Shown: piece by piece, positions 5,983 through 7,102 of the stretch
Layout of the letters: each line of letters starts with the position of its first letter
Numbering within the stretch: the stretch's first letter is position 1
Assembly: GCA_030147335.1 (NCBI GenBank)
Contig: JASKZZ010000033.1
Coordinates: forward strand, 1 to 7,102
DNA: 7,102 bases
Direction of reading: 5' to 3'
DNA from: Herpetosiphonaceae bacterium
GTDB taxonomy: Bacteria; Chloroflexota; Chloroflexia; Chloroflexales; Kallotenuaceae
The notes under the pieces: model-generated
The model's database searches: none
What the model was told of the DNA's origin: nothing
What the model saw: the letters and a program-made list of their open reading frames with translations, nothing else
Translations under genes and position numbers: made by a program

Positions 5983-6020
5983 AACAAAGAGCGGACGACA
6001 TAGGTCGTCCGCTCTTTGTT
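5983..6020 (-). terminator. Perfect 17-bp hairpin ending the amidase transcript
   Basis: Arms 5983-5999 and 6004-6020 are perfectly complementary over 17 bases with the 4-base loop ATAG. Read on the minus strand the stem runs directly into TTTTG, a short T-run, so it suits termination of the amidase gene. It lies 115 bases beyond that gene's stop, leaving a long 3' untranslated stretch (6021-6135) in which I find no gene. Confidence 0.75.
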
Positions 6021-6135
6021 GGACAAAAATGTGTTCTAAAACGGTTCTGCGTGTGTTTACCCGTGTCTACTTTCGTTTTGCATCAATGCAATCCACGGAG
6101 AGGTGCTCAAGAATCTTGGAGATGAGATATGGTCA

Positions 6136-6849
6136 TCATGGAAGGTAGGTTTTTATTCCCTCTACAATGGCCAGCGCGATTTGTTTGCGCCGAGGTGAAT
6201 CCTCAGATTTCATAGCTGTAGCTTCAGCTTCATTCGTCAGGAACACGCTCTCGGTCAGGGTGGACTCCATCGTTGCGGTCAGCAATGCGCCATTGGCAAA
6301 CTGGCCAACGAAATCCCCAGTTCCTGGTGTCAAATTTTTCAACGCCGTAACCATATGCTCCGAGAAAGCGAGATCTTTGCGCTTCTTCCCCCAGAATGTG
6401 CTGGTGTAGTTTACGTTCGGATCAGTCGAGCCGTTTAGATGGATCATGACGAATAGCCGAGCGCCGACTGCATTGGCGAAATCCCCGCGCTCTGAGTTAC
6501 CAAGGGTCGTGTCGTCTATCCGCGTCAAGCAGACCGCATAGCCCTTCAACACTAGCTCATCGCGAGCAAAATCCGCGATATCGAGTACAACGTCCTTCTC
6601 GTGCAGATCCCGGATGCCATCCCTATCGAAGTCGTATCCAGTACCGCTGTCCGTGCCACCATGTCCTGGATCGAGGGCGATGACAGTCTTCCCTCCAGTA
6701 TTCCACCCAGAAGTACAGTTTGTGGCAGGATTGATTAACGCTCCACTCCCTGGCTTACCGGCAGCGTACACACTAGGAACGGCGAGCAACGAGAACAGCG
6801 TCAACAACAGTACGGCAGATCGACGATGGATGCGGGGAACAGCAATCAT
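6136..6849 (-). CDS. Secreted zinc N-acetylmuramoyl-L-alanine amidase (Amidase_3 type)
   Basis: The 237-residue protein cuts the bond between N-acetylmuramic acid and L-alanine in peptidoglycan. A signal peptide (basic IHRR, hydrophobic 11-24) probably ends after VYA (27-29). The catalytic domain spans about 55-236: VIALDPGHGGTDSG (56-69, zinc ligand His63), HEKDVVLDIA (83-92, zinc ligand Glu84), VCLTRIDD, SERGDFANAVGARLFVMIHLNGS (split at Gly129; zinc ligand His137) and TLTESVFLTNEAEA (197-210, catalytic Glu200). All key residues are therefore present. An insertion between His63 and Glu84 carries DFDRDGIRD (73-81), which looks like a calcium-binding DxDxDG loop. No wall-binding domain is attached, so it is a minimal enzyme. 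The start has AGAGGAG 6 bases upstream. It is transcribed alone, from the promoter near 6975 to the hairpin at 6020. Confidence 0.93.
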   Translation of the reverse strand: MIAVPRIHRRSAVLLLTLFSLLAVPSVYAAGKPGSGALINPATNCTSGWNTGGKTVIALDPGHGGTDSGTGYDFDRDGIRDLHEKDVVLDIADFARDELVLKGYAVCLTRIDDTTLGNSERGDFANAVGARLFVMIHLNGSTDPNVNYTSTFWGKKRKDLAFSEHMVTALKNLTPGTGDFVGQFANGALLTATMESTLTESVFLTNEAEATAMKSEDSPRRKQIALAIVEGIKTYLP

Positions 6850-6855
6850 GTCAGT

Positions 6856-6862
6856 CTCCTCT
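6856..6862 (-). promoter_or_regulatory. Ribosome binding site of the amidase gene
   Basis: AGAGGAG on the minus strand with a 6-base spacer to the ATG at 6849 supports that start, which also gives an intact signal peptide. Confidence 0.85.
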
Positions 6863-6974
6863 TGAGGCGTGCATATGGTCAGTAGGTTGTGCTGAAAACG
6901 GTGGCGGAATTCAGGATAAGTCTTCCGTGCGAGCGTACAGAGTGTGGATATGCTTGGGGCAATGAGTGGATTGC

Positions 6975-6983
6975 ATTATACCA
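6975..6983 (-). promoter_or_regulatory. Extended -10 promoter of the amidase gene
   Basis: The minus strand reads TGGTATAAT, a TGn extension and perfect TATAAT. The start would be near 6968, giving a leader of about 119 bases with no stable hairpin that I can see. The -35 position (6998-7003, CGTCTT) is poor and overlaps the palindrome at 7000-7009. Confidence 0.6.
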
Positions 6984-6999
6984 TGGTTATGTCATATAA

Positions 7000-7013
7000 G
7001 ACGTACGTCGACG
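7000..7013. promoter_or_regulatory. Palindrome over the -35 position of the amidase promoter
   Basis: GACGTACGTC (7000-7009) is a perfect 10-bp palindrome, overlapped by a second perfect palindrome CGTCGACG (7006-7013). Its placement over the missing -35 is that of an activator or repressor site. From 7014 to 7102 the sequence is increasingly AT-rich, with no gene or hairpin seen. Confidence 0.4.
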
Positions 7014-7102
7014 AAAGCTTCTACCAATCACACAAGAGCTTCCCCATGACATCTTAATGTAATCAAAGGAACGACACTTTTCTTTACTTTATTTTAATTA
7101 TT

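Noticed and set aside
5933..6148. 71-residue open frame on the plus strand
   Set aside because: It reads straight through the 17-bp hairpin, lacks a ribosome site and has a composition unlike a real protein.
6943..6951. Single DnaA-box-like TGTGGATAT
   Set aside because: One 8-of-9 match is about what chance gives across a window of this size and it has no partners nearby.

Overview
The window holds six protein genes and one that runs off the left edge, all chromosomal and bacterial in style: strong AGGAGG-type ribosome sites on several genes, signal peptides, rho-independent-type hairpins, and moderate base composition. I see no tRNA, rRNA, transposase, CRISPR array or phage gene. The pairing of a golvesin-type C-terminal domain with Pro/Thr/Glu-rich linkers, plus a membrane-anchored helix-turn-helix protein, resembles what is found in Chloroflexota (for example Herpetosiphon-like bacteria of about 50% GC). 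That placement is inferred from gene style only and is tentative.

Layout, left to right. (1) Positions 1-451, minus strand: N-terminal part of a RodZ-like protein with a cytoplasmic HTH, one membrane helix and the start of an exported Pro/Thr-rich linker. (2) A perfect hairpin at 541-575 separates it from 583-2121, minus strand, a secreted protein with an N-terminal beta-rich part, a double-psi beta-barrel (RlpA/expansin-like) part and a golvesin-type C-terminal domain. (3) A divergent intergenic region (2134-2453) carries a promoter for each side. (4) Positions 2454-3737, plus strand: a long, lysine- and alanine-rich helical protein with four tandem 31-residue repeats and a YtxH-like membrane motif at its C-terminus. 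(5) A convergent terminator (3759-3796) and then a small GlsB/YeaQ-like three-helix membrane protein (3795-4103, minus). (6) A divergent intergenic region (4104-4311) unusually rich in DnaA-box-like sequences and GTTGATA repeats. (7) Positions 4312-5355, plus: a double-SIS-domain protein like the isomerase half of GlmS. (8) Positions 5369-5863, minus: an unrecognised four-helix membrane protein. (9) A 17-bp perfect hairpin (5983-6020), then 6136-6849, minus: a secreted zinc N-acetylmuramoyl-L-alanine amidase with a calcium-loop-like insertion, expressed from an extended -10 promoter at 6975-6983. The right end (7014-7102) is AT-rich with no gene seen.

Several genes point at the cell envelope: an amidase that cuts peptidoglycan, a DPBB/golvesin secreted protein, a membrane-anchored HTH protein of the kind linked to wall or shape control, an amino-sugar-phosphate SIS protein, and two stress-type membrane proteins. 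They are mostly separate transcription units rather than one operon. The most unusual items are the DnaA-box cluster at 4105-4278, the repeat protein at 2454-3737 and the metal-loop insertion in the amidase.
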